64,000 nt of DNA, from NCBI GenBank assembly GCA_963514095.1, contig OY741268.1, forward strand, positions 31,835,440 to 31,899,439. Reading direction: 5' to 3'. The notes below the pieces were generated by a model. It had not been told where the DNA came from. It saw only the letters and a program-made list of their open reading frames with translations, and made no database searches. This DNA comes from Eutrigla gurnardus (lineage: Eukaryota > Chordata > Actinopteri > Perciformes > Triglidae). A program made the translations under genes and the position numbers. Positions 1 to 10,104 of this stretch are shown here, piece by piece (the first letter of the stretch is position 1; every line of letters begins with the position of its first letter).

Positions 1-871
1 GGGTCGATGCAGCTGTTGAAAGTGCTCACCGCTAAGCTAACCATGTAGGAGACGTAGAGGTCCTCCCCGTCTCCATCCAGTGAGCTGTCTCCGTAGGTGA
101 GGAGGAGGAGGATGTTGCTAGGCAACAGACACACACTGAACACAAGCAGCACCAGCACCGTCACCCGGACGGCGTGGCTGTAGCGCCTCCCCTCAGCCAG
201 CAGGGTGCGCAGCACAGCGGTGTGGCAGTACAGCACAACCAGGAAGGGCAGCAGGAAGCAGACAGAGAACAGGCTGGCGAAGTACGGCAGGAAATAGTTC
301 TCCTGCTCCTCCTCCGGCAGCGCGTCGTGGCAGGTGGTGATCTGCAGCTCGTCCAGCACGTAGGTCTGCTGCGTCGCCAAAAGGGGCAGCATGGCGGCGA
401 GGACCACCACCCAGACCGCCACTGTCATGTACACAGACATCCGCCGGCTGCGCAGCGTCTGGGCGCCGAATGGGTGAACCAGAGCGACGTAGCGGTCCAG
501 AGCCACCAGCGCCAGACACAGCGCTGAGCCGTACATGTTCCCGTAGAACATCGCCATGACGACGCGGCAGCACGGCTCGCCCAGCTCCCAGTGGTTCCCT
601 CGGAAGTGGTACACGATCCGGAATGGCAGGACCAGCAGCAGCAGACAGTCGGCCACCGTCAAGTTGATCAGCAGCGTGGTCGACGGGAGCGGTTTGGTCC
701 TGAAGACCAGGACCCACAGAGCCAGCAGGTTGGAGGGCAGACCCACAATGAAGGCCACCAGGTACAGGACTGGCAGGTACACGTTGGTGGTCGGAGCCTG
801 GATCTCCTTCAACTGCTTCTCATTCAGGGTCGTCCAGTTACAGTTGATCTTCAGTCTGAAGGCCCGAAGAC
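1..871 (-). CDS. f2rl3: f2rl3 coding exon 2 (partial)
   Basis: The acceptor on the minus strand reads gtctctgcag before base 871, and the exon starts in phase 1. It encodes the short N-terminal ectodomain with an NWT glycosylation site and TM1 to TM7. Being on the minus strand with its stop off the window, it is easily missed; a longer-looking open frame at 193-717 is an out-of-frame shadow. Confidence 0.87.
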
Positions 872-1700
872 CTGCAGAGACCAGAACACACATCGGTCTG
901 TAGACCTGCAGAGACCACAACACACATCAGTCTGTAGACAGACTGATCTCATGAAATGGCGTATGTATGACACGCCAACTCATATGCCATTATGGTTTGT
1001 CATCACTACGCACAATTGCCTTTTCGCGTGTTTATCAACGCCGAACCCGAACCCTAACCCTAAAGGGCGTTTACATACATGTGGATGTGATGGGTCGTTT
1101 CGCTAGAGGGCGCTGACAAACACGCGGATGTGATGGGTCGTTTCGCTCAGAACGTACACATACACGCGGATAGCTCGAATTGCGTACAGATAACACGCCA
1201 TAGGAAGTGACGTGTATATTTACGAAAAGTCATGATGCCACGTTGCTGTAGACCTGCAGAGACCAGAATACATATCAGTCTGTAGACCTAAAATGTCCCA
1301 GTTTAATAAAGTGTCGTCAGTTTAACAAAATGTCCCAGTTTATTAAAATGTCCCAGTTTAATAAAATGTCCTCAGTTTAATAAAATGTCCCAGTTTAATA
1401 AAATAACCCCAGTTTAATAACATGTCCTATGACATTACCAAGCAAACTTTCAGGGAGCAAATGTGTTCTCACAAAGACACTGAACGAAAGACAGACACAG
1501 GCTGTGCATGCTGGGAGAATCTGTTTAAATCTTCATGTCATGATCTGGAACAGGAACCGGTCCCGACATGTCCATCAATCAGAAGAAGAAGAAGAAGAAG
1601 ACTTACGGACGGCCATGCTGGAACAATCGTCCGCTGGAGAGACGCTGCAGTAGGAGGACAGCAGAGAGACGAAGACCAGAGTCCCAAAAGACAGCCTCAT
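1..1700 (-). CDS. f2rl3: Protease-activated receptor 4-like GPCR, 3'-partial at window edge
   Basis: The two coding exons are complement(1607..1700) and complement(1..871); the C-terminal end lies off the window. The product is a class A seven-helix receptor of the thrombin/protease-activated group, which signals at the plasma membrane after proteolytic unmasking of its own N-terminus. Exon 1 gives a signal peptide; exon 2 encodes TM1 (about residues 62-85), the LDRY motif at the end of TM3 (157-159), the family hallmark CHDALP in extracellular loop 2 (212-217), GRRYSHAVRVT before TM6, and NSCIDP in TM7, where the window ends. CHDALP, PSNILLLL and STFNSCIDP resemble my memory of human PAR4 more than PAR1-3. 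Intron phase 1 joins codon 32 (C|GT) and the frame stays open for 321 codons. The exodomain is short, about 43 residues, with no recognisable PAR4-type GYPG tethered ligand. Family confident; paralogue fairly confident. Confidence 0.88.
871..1290. repeat. 34-bp tandem repeat spanning the f2rl3 exon 2 acceptor
   Basis: Three copies of a 34-bp unit (gacctgcagagaccagaaca...) lie at about 871-904, 905-938 and 1250-1283. Each carries the minus-strand acceptor sequence gtctctgcag. The third copy is separated from the other two by the inserted segment at about 942-1249. Confidence 0.7.
942..1249. mobile_element. Candidate non-autonomous element splitting the 34-bp repeat
   Basis: About 300 bp of unrelated sequence interrupts the 34-bp repeat. 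It holds two copies of a motif with ggatgtgatgggtcgtttcgct and a short telomere-like run (accctaaccctaaa, 1051-1064). Its outer parts both contain TCATGA followed by weakly matching TATGTATGACACG / TAAATATACACG in inverted orientation. Boundaries and class are not resolved. Confidence 0.35.
1290..1427. repeat. About 19-bp tandem repeat (aaaatgtcccagtttaata)
   Basis: Seven imperfect AT-rich units lie in the f2rl3 intron. Confidence 0.8.
1607..1700 (-). CDS. f2rl3: f2rl3 coding exon 1 (signal peptide)
   Basis: ATG is at complement 1700. The 31 codons form a typical signal peptide (MRLSFGTLVFVSLLSSYCS then VSPADDCSS) and end in the donor C|GTAAGT at 1601-1606. Phase 1 matches exon 2. PAR genes characteristically have one small signal-peptide exon and one large exon, which supports the pairing. 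Confidence 0.75.
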
Positions 1701-2411
1701 CTTCTTAAATTCTCTTCTTCTTCGTTTCTATCCAGTTCAACCTCTTTTTCTTTTTCACTCTTTTATCTCCGAGTTTCTTTTGTTTGTCTCAGCAGCAGCT
1801 GTCTTCCTCTTCCTCTAACCATCCTGTGGTTGGACACAACGGCAGTAGTTTTAGTAGTCCTGTACTACGAGTACTATTAGCAGTAATAGTAGTAGCAGTA
1901 GTACTGTGAGTGCAGTGGCCTGTCTGTGTCATCTGATCTCAGAGCTGCTGGTGTCGACATGCCTCTCTGATGGGATCCAGATGTGTGTGTGTGTGTGTGC
2001 TGGTATAAGCAGCGTTGTGGGGACATACATGTGTGGTTTTGGTTATTGTTATGGTTGTGATGTGTCTGCAGGAAGTTGATTTAATGTTCTCACAAGTGAT
2101 GTTAACACTGTGTGTGTCTGTTTGTGTTTGCAGGGATTCAGACGACAATAGAAACATTCAAAGTGTTTAACTTCCTTCATCATAAAAGGAAATAAGTCAG
2201 ACCTGTCTGTTTGTGCTCTCAGCCCTGCCCCTCAACTGTGACTGTCCAATCACAGCTCAGCAACAGTGACACACCAGGTCGGATGGGGTGTCTCCACATG
2301 TCAAGACAAGGACAAATTATGAGACAAAAGAGCCCTGAGGACAGATATTGAAGAGTCCCTCCCACCTCCCGTCCATGGAGCAAGACACCCGGACAAAAAG
2401 AGACCACAAGA
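1701..2411. other. f2rl3 upstream region, no gene seen
   Basis: Contains a CTTCTT-rich stretch (the purine-rich leader of f2rl3 on the minus strand), an AGTACTA-rich run near 1850-1905 and a short (GT)n at 1983-2000. No further exon was recognised. Confidence 0.5.
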
Positions 2412-3336
2412 AAACGACAAAGAGACGCAAATATCCACAAAGAGACATAGAACATCCACGAAGATGCTCAGAACATCCACAAAGATACTTAAAACATCTA
2501 CAAACAGACATAGAACATCCACAAAGATACTCAAAACATCCACAGACATAGAACATCCATAAAGATACTCAAAACATCCACAAACAGACATAGAACACCC
2601 ACAAAGATACTCAGAACATCCACAAAGAGACACAGAACATCTACAAACAGACATAGAACATCTACTTAGAACATCCACAAAGTCATCAGAACATCTACAA
2701 ACAGACATAGAACATCCACAAAGATACTCAGAACATCCACAAACAGACATAGAACATCCACAAAGATACTCAGAACATCCACAAAGAGACATAGAACATC
2801 CATTTAGAACATCCACAGAGAAATAGAACATCCACAAAGATACTCAAAACATCCACAAAGATACTCAGAATATCCACAGAGACATAGAACTTCCACAAAG
2901 ATACTCAGAACATCCACAAAGATACTCAGAACATCCACAAAGAGACACAGAACATCTACAAACAGACATAGAACATCTACTTAGAACATCCACAAAGATA
3001 CTCAGAACATCTACAAACAGACATAGAACATCCACAAAGATACTCAGAACATCCACAAACAGACATAGAACATCCACAAAGATACTCAGAACATCCACAA
3101 ACAGACATAGAACATCCACAAAGATACTCAAAACATACACAAACAGACATAGAACATCCGCAAAGATACTCAGAACATCCACAAAGAGACATATAACATC
3201 CATTTAGAACATCCACAGAGAAATAGAACATCCACAAAGATACTCAAAACATCCACAAAGATACTCATAACATCCACAAAGAGACATAGAACATCCACAA
3301 AGATACTCAGAACATCCACAAAGATACTCAGAACAT
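2412..3336. repeat. 21/42-bp minisatellite (aacatccacaaagatactcag)
   Basis: Two alternating 21-bp variants, one with aaagatactcag and one with aaacagacatag, repeat for over 900 bp. The 21-bp period keeps open frames in several registers on both strands; these are not genes. Confidence 0.9.
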
Positions 3337-3339
3337 GAG

Positions 3340-3985
3340 AACTTGAGTCTCTTACGGATACGCTGCAGCACGCCATGTCTTCAATCTACCCAAATGTGAC
3401 CCCCCTTCTCCATGACCTCCACTGGCTCCCTGTTGCAGCACGCATCCAATTCAAGACGATGGCACTGGCCTTCAAGGCCATCAATGGAACGGCACCCGTC
3501 TACCTTCAAACACTGGTCAAACCTCATGCCCTGAAGCGAGCACTTCGCTCCTCTACTTCAGCTGGCTGGCTGGTACCACCATCGCTGAAATCAAACAAAT
3601 GTCGCTTAGCAAAGCCCACACTCTTCTCTGAGTGGAACGAACTCCCGACCAATATCAGGACAGCAGAGTCGCTGCCATCTTCCGAAAAGGATTCAAGACT
3701 CACCTTTTCAGACTTCACCTCGACTCTGCATAGCATGATCCACTAACACCCCCCCCCCCCCCTAAAAAAAGCGCTTCTATGTACCTAGCACTGTTGTACC
3801 TAAGGTATACTTGCTGAACAGCTACTACTTTACTCAAATGAGGACCTAACACTTGTTTCTATTTTTTCGTTCTAACTTTATCGGCAATGATATGTTGTGG
3901 TTTCTTTCTTTCGACAAATGTACTTATCGTAAGTCGCTTTGGTCAAAAGTGTCTGCTAAATGCCCTTAATGTAAATGTAAATGTA
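3340..3985 (+). mobile_element. L2-type LINE, 3' fragment
   Basis: The 5'-truncated C-terminal part of a teleost L2-like reverse transcriptase (HWLPVAARIQFKTMALAF, then AINGTAPVYLQTLV and the WNELP motif) is followed by a C-run and the diagnostic 3' end with AAGTCGCTTTGG and TGTAAATGTAAATGTAA. Confidence 0.85.
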
Positions 3986-3987
3986 AG

Positions 3988-4760
3988 ATGGGGAGCAACT
4001 CTGCGGTCCTCACATCGGCAGGGAGCTTGTGCCATCATTGCGGTGCCATGATGGAGAGAACAGTTGTGATGTGGCTATGCGACCTTGCTCTTAGCGACGC
4101 TGGTACCAGCCGGCCAGTCAAAGTGGTCAAGCGAAGCGCTCTAGCTGAGCCATGGGGTCTGACTACCACTTGGAGGTAGATCGGGGCGGTTCCGTTGACA
4201 GTTTTGTAGGCCAATACCATCGTCTTGAATCTGATGCAAGCTGCTACAGGGAGACAGTGGAGTTAACGGAAGAGAGGGGTCACATGGGAGAACTTTGGCA
4301 AGTTGAATACGAGTCATGCTGCCACGTTCTGGATACCCTGCAGAGGTTTGATCGCGGAGGCTAGGAATCCAGCTGGGAGTCCTGCCAGGAGTCCAGCTGG
4401 GAGTGAGTTGCAGAATTTGAGACGGGAGATGACGAGTGCCTGCTTCCCTTGGCTCCCATTCTCGCATTGGAGACTCTAGGAACCACCAGTAACCCTGTTC
4501 TTGTGGTTGAATAGGGTAATACAAGCTCTTCAAGATATGATGGTGCATGACCATTAAGGGCTTTGTATTTGAGGAGGATTTTAAATTCTACTCTGGATTT
4601 TACTGCCAGCCAGGGCGGAGAAGCTATTACAGGAGTAATGTGATTTTTTCCTAGTTCTTGACAGAACATGAGCTGCAGAATTCTGGATCAACTGGAGAGT
4701 CTTTGGATACTTATTGGAACAAAATTACAATAATCTAGTCTTGAAGTAACAAATGCATGG
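3988..4760 (-). mobile_element. L2-type LINE fragments, reverse orientation
   Basis: Two decayed pieces lie in series on the minus strand. One contains FKILLKYKALNGHAPSYLEELV (about 4550-4620), the other MVLAYKTVNGTAPIYLQVVV (about 4160-4220). Both are the C-terminal post-RT region of L2-like elements, from different subfamilies, with stops and frameshifts. Confidence 0.75.
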
Positions 4761-5874
4761 ACACATTTTTCTGGGTGGTTTTGAGATGGGAGGGCCTGAT
4801 TTGATCAATGTTACAAACATGTTGAAAAAAGGCTGTGTGAAAATATAGAAATCCAATCCGATCCATCAACCTTATAGAGATCTGTGTAAACGTGTTAGGT
4901 CAGCTTGATGGAATCGCAGGGCCAACATCCCACACTGTTTTCAGAGTTGGAGGAGGCCAGTTTAGAGCTTAGAATTTGATCTTGAATAGTTAAAACGGTA
5001 TCATTACATAAGTCACAACTTTACTGGATTAGTGGGACACCATATCCTTTCAAGTGTTTGTGATGTTTGCATTAGTTTGTGGGTTTGATGGTGTTACCAT
5101 GGAGAAGACTTTGTTTTACCTATCTATCCAGGTGGATTGGGGACTAAAAGGAATCCTCTGCTATGTTGAGACGTGGTATTGAATAAAATCACTTCTTTAA
5201 ATGGAGCTGCAGCACTTAGAAACCCTGAACAATGTGTCATCCTGGAATAAGACTCATAAAAGAGAGTTCTGTGTAAATACTATCAAATATTCAGTATATT
5301 CAAAACATTCATAGCTCTGTCCGTCTCTTCCTGTCTCTCCCTGTGTCTTCCTGTCTCCAGACGAGCAGCTGATAAGCAGGTTTCCTGTCTCTGCTGCTGT
5401 TGCTATGACGACAGAGCCTCAATGTTACAGCCATTAAAGAAAAAACATGAAATAGTATAAACATAGAAGAGTTCCTTCTTAGAAGGTTCTAATAGTCACT
5501 GACTCGGTTCTAAAGTTCTTTAAGGATGTTCTAGTGTTCCAGGGTTTGATTGTGAAAGTACATTTATATTGTTCTAGAGGACATTTAGTGGTTCTCGTCA
5601 GACTTTTAATGGTTCTTGTGGTGACGGAGGAGGTACTAAGGATTCTTTAAGACTTTCTTGTTTAGGTCTTATGGTTAGAAGTTGTGATGTTTCTTCAAAC
5701 AAATTCAGTTTCTTCAAAACAATTCTGATTAGAGATTCCAAAGTAACTGCTTACATGGAGATCAATATATGAACTGATAACATTTGTGTTTACATGCACT
5801 GAGGCATTTAAAACAGTAATACTGTTTAAATGTTACTGTAGTAATATTTATGTTCTGTATGTTACTGTAGAAAC
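4761..5874. other. No gene seen
   Basis: AT-rich sequence with a loosely repetitive stretch (aaggttctaa-type words, about 5460-5690). No coding or RNA feature could be supported. Confidence 0.5.
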
Positions 5875-6010
5875 ATTTCATATCCTCCTCCTTACCTACA
5901 AAGCCTTTCATGTTCAGGCATTTTTTTGTTAACATTTTTTAAGGGAGTTTTTCTTTCTGAAGCGTATTTGTGATTTTGGGTTATATAAATAAAACTGAAT
6001 TGAATTCTGT
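5875..6010 (+). mobile_element. LINE 3' tail fragment
   Basis: Short remnant reading through ctacaaagcctttcatg and ending in ttgggttatataaataaaactgaattgaatt, the usual 3' end of teleost L2/CR1-like elements. Confidence 0.55.
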
Positions 6011-6289
6011 TGCAGTTCCCTTCTGTGTCCACCAGATGCCAGTCTATACCAATCATCATCATCATCATCATTAGGCCGCCTTCTGACCTTCGTCTGTGAC
6101 AACTGACCACTACCACTGAGAGCTTTCTACGGAGCCCCCCTGGTGACATTGGATAAAAAAAAAAATAACGCGTGGCCACGCATTAACTATCTCGTGGCCG
6201 AGTTAATTATTACAGTCATTTCCATGCAGAGACTGTTGATGGTTAACATGGACAAGTTTGATTTGATTTGATTTGATTTTAATCTAGGA

Positions 6290-7318
6290 ATGAATTACAA
6301 TGACATACTTAAGTCACTTGCGGTTAGGCATGGAGTCATTCTTAGCAAGAGACACTTAATTCGGGTGCTCAAAATGCATGGGCTTAAACGCAAGGAATAT
6401 GCTGATGTCGGGGAAGTCATAGATTTCATCATTCAGCAGCTGGAAGGACCTGGGAGACTACATGGCTACAGGTGGATGCACAACAAGTGCTTAAAGAATG
6501 GCATTCGTGCAAAAAAGGAAGATGTTCGTTTGATTCTTGCAGCTCTGGACCCTGATGCCTCAGCCATCCGTCGATCCAGGAGACTAAACCGTAGGCAGTA
6601 TTTTGCTCAAGGACCGAACTATATCTGGCATGTAGATTCTTACGATAAGTTAAAGCCATATGGAATCTGCATCAGTGGTTGCATAGATGGCTTTTCGCGC
6701 AAAATAATTTGGTTGAAAGCTGCATACACAAGCAGCGACCCACGCGTCATAGGGGGCTACTTTATACAAGCCGTGGAGGAGTTCGGTGGCTGTCCCCGGA
6801 TCGTCCGGACAGATGCAGGAACGGAGAATGTGGTTGTCCGAGACATCCAGACCTACCTCCGCCGCAGTGATGTCGACAGTAGAGCTGGTGAACAAAGCTA
6901 CATCGCAGGAGCAAGTACTACAAATCAGAGGATTGAAAGTTGGTGGGGTGTGCTGCGCAAAGAAGGTATGGAGTACTGGATACAACTTCTGGGCAAAATT
7001 AAAGATGAGGGCCTGTGTGTTGGGGACTACCTGGACAAATCACTTGTGCAGCTGTGCTTTCGGCACATTATTCAGGTGAGATTGGAAGTCTCTATCTTCA
7101 GTGGACTGCTCTTCCATCCCCATCCTATTTATGTTAAAGCACAAATATTAACAGTGATCTTAACACGATACTTTTATTACAGTACCAGTGCATTTATTAT
7201 TACATTTACTGCCTCCTTTTTGTGCTTGGAGGAGCAACTGATGATTAGACGGTTTGTTAAAAAATTTGGAAATTTGGCAGTAAAATGTAGCCTAAGTGTA
7301 ATTGATAAAGTTCTGTAG
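6290..7318 (+). CDS. Integrase-core (rve-like) DDE transposase, probably incomplete
   Basis: 342 residues within the transposon. Visible parts are a helix-turn-helix-like N-terminus (SKRHLIRVLKMHGLKRKEY), GYRWMHNKCL near 59-68, and the catalytic core: D116 in WHVDSYDK, D175 in RTDAGTEN and E216 in RIESWWG, with 40 residues between the second D and E. It would cut and rejoin the element's ends in the nucleus. A pyrimidine/T-rich acceptor-like stretch ends at tctag just before the ATG, and a good donor (CAG|GTGAG) follows HIIQ at 7075. The residues after that (VRLEVS...) therefore probably read into an intron, and true coding may be about 6289-7075 with a 3' exon I could not find. The catalytic triad is intact, but autonomy is doubtful. 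Confidence 0.75.
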   Translation: MNYNDILKSLAVRHGVILSKRHLIRVLKMHGLKRKEYADVGEVIDFIIQQLEGPGRLHGYRWMHNKCLKNGIRAKKEDVRLILAALDPDASAIRRSRRLNRRQYFAQGPNYIWHVDSYDKLKPYGICISGCIDGFSRKIIWLKAAYTSSDPRVIGGYFIQAVEEFGGCPRIVRTDAGTENVVVRDIQTYLRRSDVDSRAGEQSYIAGASTTNQRIESWWGVLRKEGMEYWIQLLGKIKDEGLCVGDYLDKSLVQLCFRHIIQVRLEVSIFSGLLFHPHPIYVKAQILTVILTRYFYYSTSAFIITFTASFLCLEEQLMIRRFVKKFGNLAVKCSLSVIDKVL

Positions 7319-8940
7319 GCCTGAAGTCTTCATATAGGCTATCAAGTTAAAACTTTGGACAAAATAACGTCGACCTAACTAATTTAAAGGATTAAATGGG
7401 ACTGACGTGTCCTATAGGCCTATTGTTTGTTTATTAGTGATTTAGTGGGCTGTTAAAAATTGCGAGGGGTCAGTTGTTATGATTAAATAACAAAAAAACG
7501 ATGATTGATTTAACCGTGAGTTTATGCACGTTGTCTTTCAACTTCTAGGAGGAAGCGCTCACACAACGGACGTATAAATCAAGCGTTACAAATCTCTCCG
7601 TCCTCCGCTCTGTATATGGACAGCTCCATACTACATGCATACACACTAGGCTACGCAGCGAATAGCGCTGTCCATGGTTCTGAAACAACAGCGATAGTCG
7701 ATCATGTGTCTCTGCAAATAATTTTATTGTTTTGCTAGGGGTGTGGTGTAGGCTATACCGGTTCGTACAGAAAAGCGGTCTTTAATAATGAATACCGGTG
7801 AATACCCCGAACAGCGTCCGGAACATGTGCAGCAGGAAAGTGTTTCAACGGGGACCGTTTCACCGCTGCTCACCTATGTCCCATTTGTGTAAAAAAAAGC
7901 TGTAGACTAGGCAATTGTTTTCATTTGAAAACTATACAATTACAGTATATTGTACGGTCAGAAACTGCAGGATGGCGTCTTCCTCTCTCTCCATTTCATA
8001 TGTAGCCTTTGGAAACATAAAATTTAACATGTTAAATTTCACAATTTACAGATTTGACAGAAAAATTATTCTCTAATCATAAAAAATCGTATGAAATTGA
8101 ACAAACATGACAGGATCACAAAGTAGTCTCATGAAAATCTGTTTCACTGGTAGGTGATTGGCCTCGTTCCTGCTGACTCTACAATAATGTAAAGGAAGAA
8201 TGTGATCTAACAGACCTAAACAGTAACAGTAACACCCTGAAAAGGGAGTATTTGAGTGAAAGAATTGTAGACAAACTTCCTTCAGGTCATGTATGTATTG
8301 ACTGAATAGACATGGTAACCACATACTATACAGTCACAATTAAAATTCAATTACCACTGAATACCAACCTGAAACATTAGGCTAGCTACATATCGCTTAA
8401 GACTAAACTGAAATATTAATATTGAAAATATACAGCTACATTGGTAATTCAACATGTGTATTTTGTAGCACTCTCCTTAAGTAAACAACTTTGGATGCCT
8501 GTAATAAAGTAAACATGACTACTAGTGCAAAATAGCCGACAGCATTTCACAAAATACAGTGTAAATTGGCTTACTTCTACTGATACTTCTACAGAAACAT
8601 GGCGTATTAATTTTATGGGGTTATTTACTTCACAATGGAAAAAAATAGCTCTGAATGAACAACAGCTGAGCAGAAGCGACTGTCGCGGAGAAATACGCGT
8701 CTGGTGTGAACAGGGGGCAGCGGACCACGCGCGATTTTCGTCGGCGCGCCGCGGCGCTTCCGCGGCCGGTGTGACGGAAACTCCTCCAGCCTGTCATAGC
8801 TGTCATAGCATTATTATTGACATTACAGTTGCCATGACAACCATAACAAAGCTACTCTTGAATACAAAATCAGACTATAATTACCTTTATTCACGGACTG
8901 ACAGGCAGCTCCATACGGATAACATTCCGCTACTGAAGGT
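7319..8940. other. Transposon interior downstream of the transposase
   Basis: AT-rich sequence without a recognisable exon, apart from a CpG-dense patch at about 8680-8780 (cgcgcgattttcgtcggcgc), which may be a promoter or a separate small insertion. The missing C-terminal transposase exon was sought here and not found. Confidence 0.4.
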
Positions 8941-9099
8941 GAACAATATCGTGGCCACGCATTACGTGACCACGAGATAATAACGCGTGGCCACGAGATA
9001 GTAATGCGTGGCCACGAGATAGTAATGCGTGGCCACGCGTTATTTTTTTTTTTTATCCAATGTCACCAGGGGGGCTCCGTAGCTTTCAAACTAACTTTT

Positions 9100-9180
9100 A
9101 CATTACTATTATTATTATTATTGGGTTTATTGTTGTTATTATTGTCAAGATTTTTATTATTATTATTACTAAGGTTTTCT
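9100..9180. repeat. (TTA)n-rich microsatellite
   Basis: Imperfect TTATTATTA runs just outside the transposon. Confidence 0.7.
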
Positions 9181-9272
9181 TTGTATAGTGTGTATTTCTT
9201 TGTTGGTCGGAGTATATTTCCATCTACAGTAGGCTATATCTCCAGTTATGATTCTACGAGGTAGTTCTCAGG

Positions 9273-9470
9273 AAATCACACACAGACATGCTGACAGGCT
9301 GACACACAGACAGGCTGACCCACAGACAGGCTGACACACAAGACATGCTGACAGGCTGACACACAGACAGGCTGACCCACAGACAGGCTGACACACAAGA
9401 CATGCTGACAGGCTGACACACAGACAGGCTGACCCACAGACAGGCTGACAGGCTGACACACAGGCAGGTG
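9273..9470. repeat. Minisatellite (gacaggctgacccacagacaggctgacacaca)
   Basis: About three copies of a 57-bp unit, itself built from aggctgac words. Confidence 0.85.
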
Positions 9471-9479
9471 GACGGTCTC

Positions 9480-9799
9480 TTGTCAGGTATCGCGACAGCT
9501 GATCCAAATCTCAGGTACCTCAACAGAAGAAGTCGCACACGCGCCCTGTTTTCTGCCTCTCCTCTGGCTGTGCGCCTGCGCAGTGCGTCCCAAACGGAGA
9601 GACCGAGACGGGGCTCGAGCCTCCGCACCGAACCACCAGCGAAAACAAAATCGGATTAAAACACGGAATAACACCAGGATCCAGCGTCCGTAAACCAACC
9701 GAGCCCCGTCGGGCGTTTACCGGGATAGAAGGCGGGAGGACAGCGGAGGCAGGCGGGGTCTGTAGACCGGGAGCCTGCCTGTCTGTCCGCCTGCAGACG
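9480..9799 (+). promoter_or_regulatory. rnf130: CpG-rich candidate promoter and non-coding first exon of rnf130
   Basis: This is the only strongly CpG-rich stretch upstream of rnf130, which has its coding start 9.3 kb downstream. It ends in a good donor (CAGACG|GTAAGA at 9799/9800). The coding exon at 19085 is preceded by an acceptor at 19054, so an upstream 5' UTR exon is required, and this is the best candidate. No TATA box was seen. Transcript evidence would be needed. Confidence 0.35.
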
Positions 9800-10104
9800 G
9801 TAAGACAAAGCGGTAAGAAGCGGCTTCCAGCGCCGCTTTATGTGGCGTCTAATCACTGAGTCATGGTGCTGGACTGGACCACGACCAGCCTTCATGGTGC
9901 TGGACTGGACCACGACCAGCCTTTCTTAAATGTAGCGCGTTGAACCAGACCGGAGACATGGCGGCGTGTAGGTCCGGAGGCTGGCCTGGTGATGATGCCC
10001 CATGTCAGACAGACACACTGACGACTGTCTGCCCCCGCGTCAGCTGGTCGAGGGTAGTCCTCACTGGGGGGGCGAGCCGGGACAAAGACAAACGACCCGT
10101 GGAG

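Larger units (their letters stand above)
6128..9081 (+). mobile_element. DDE/integrase-type DNA transposon with intact ends (IS3EU-like)
   Basis: The ends are inverted: TACGGAGCCCCCCTGGTGAC at 6128 and its complement ending at 9081. A perfect 6-bp direct duplication GCTTTC flanks it (6122-6127 and 9082-9087). Inside each end is an A/T-run, then the palindrome GCGTGGCCACGC alternating with ATTA and CTATCTCGTGGC words; the right end has about four copies, the left about one and a half. The element is 2954 bp and encodes the integrase-like protein at 6290-7318. The DDE type and 6-bp duplication fit my recollection of the eukaryotic IS3-like (IS3EU) group; the name is inference, the ends and duplication are seen directly. 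Confidence 0.82.

Noticed and set aside
193..717. Minus-strand ORF of 174 codons
   Set aside because: Out-of-frame shadow of the f2rl3 exon; the real frame shows GPCR motifs.
1044..1064. Telomere-like accctaaccctaaa
   Set aside because: Only two to three units, inside a repeat; not an interstitial telomere array.
1422..1880. Plus-strand ORF of 152 codons
   Set aside because: Ser/Arg low complexity, antisense to the f2rl3 exon 1 leader; no homology seen.
2301..3376. Cys/Val/Phe-rich minus-strand ORFs
   Set aside because: Produced by the 21-bp minisatellite period.
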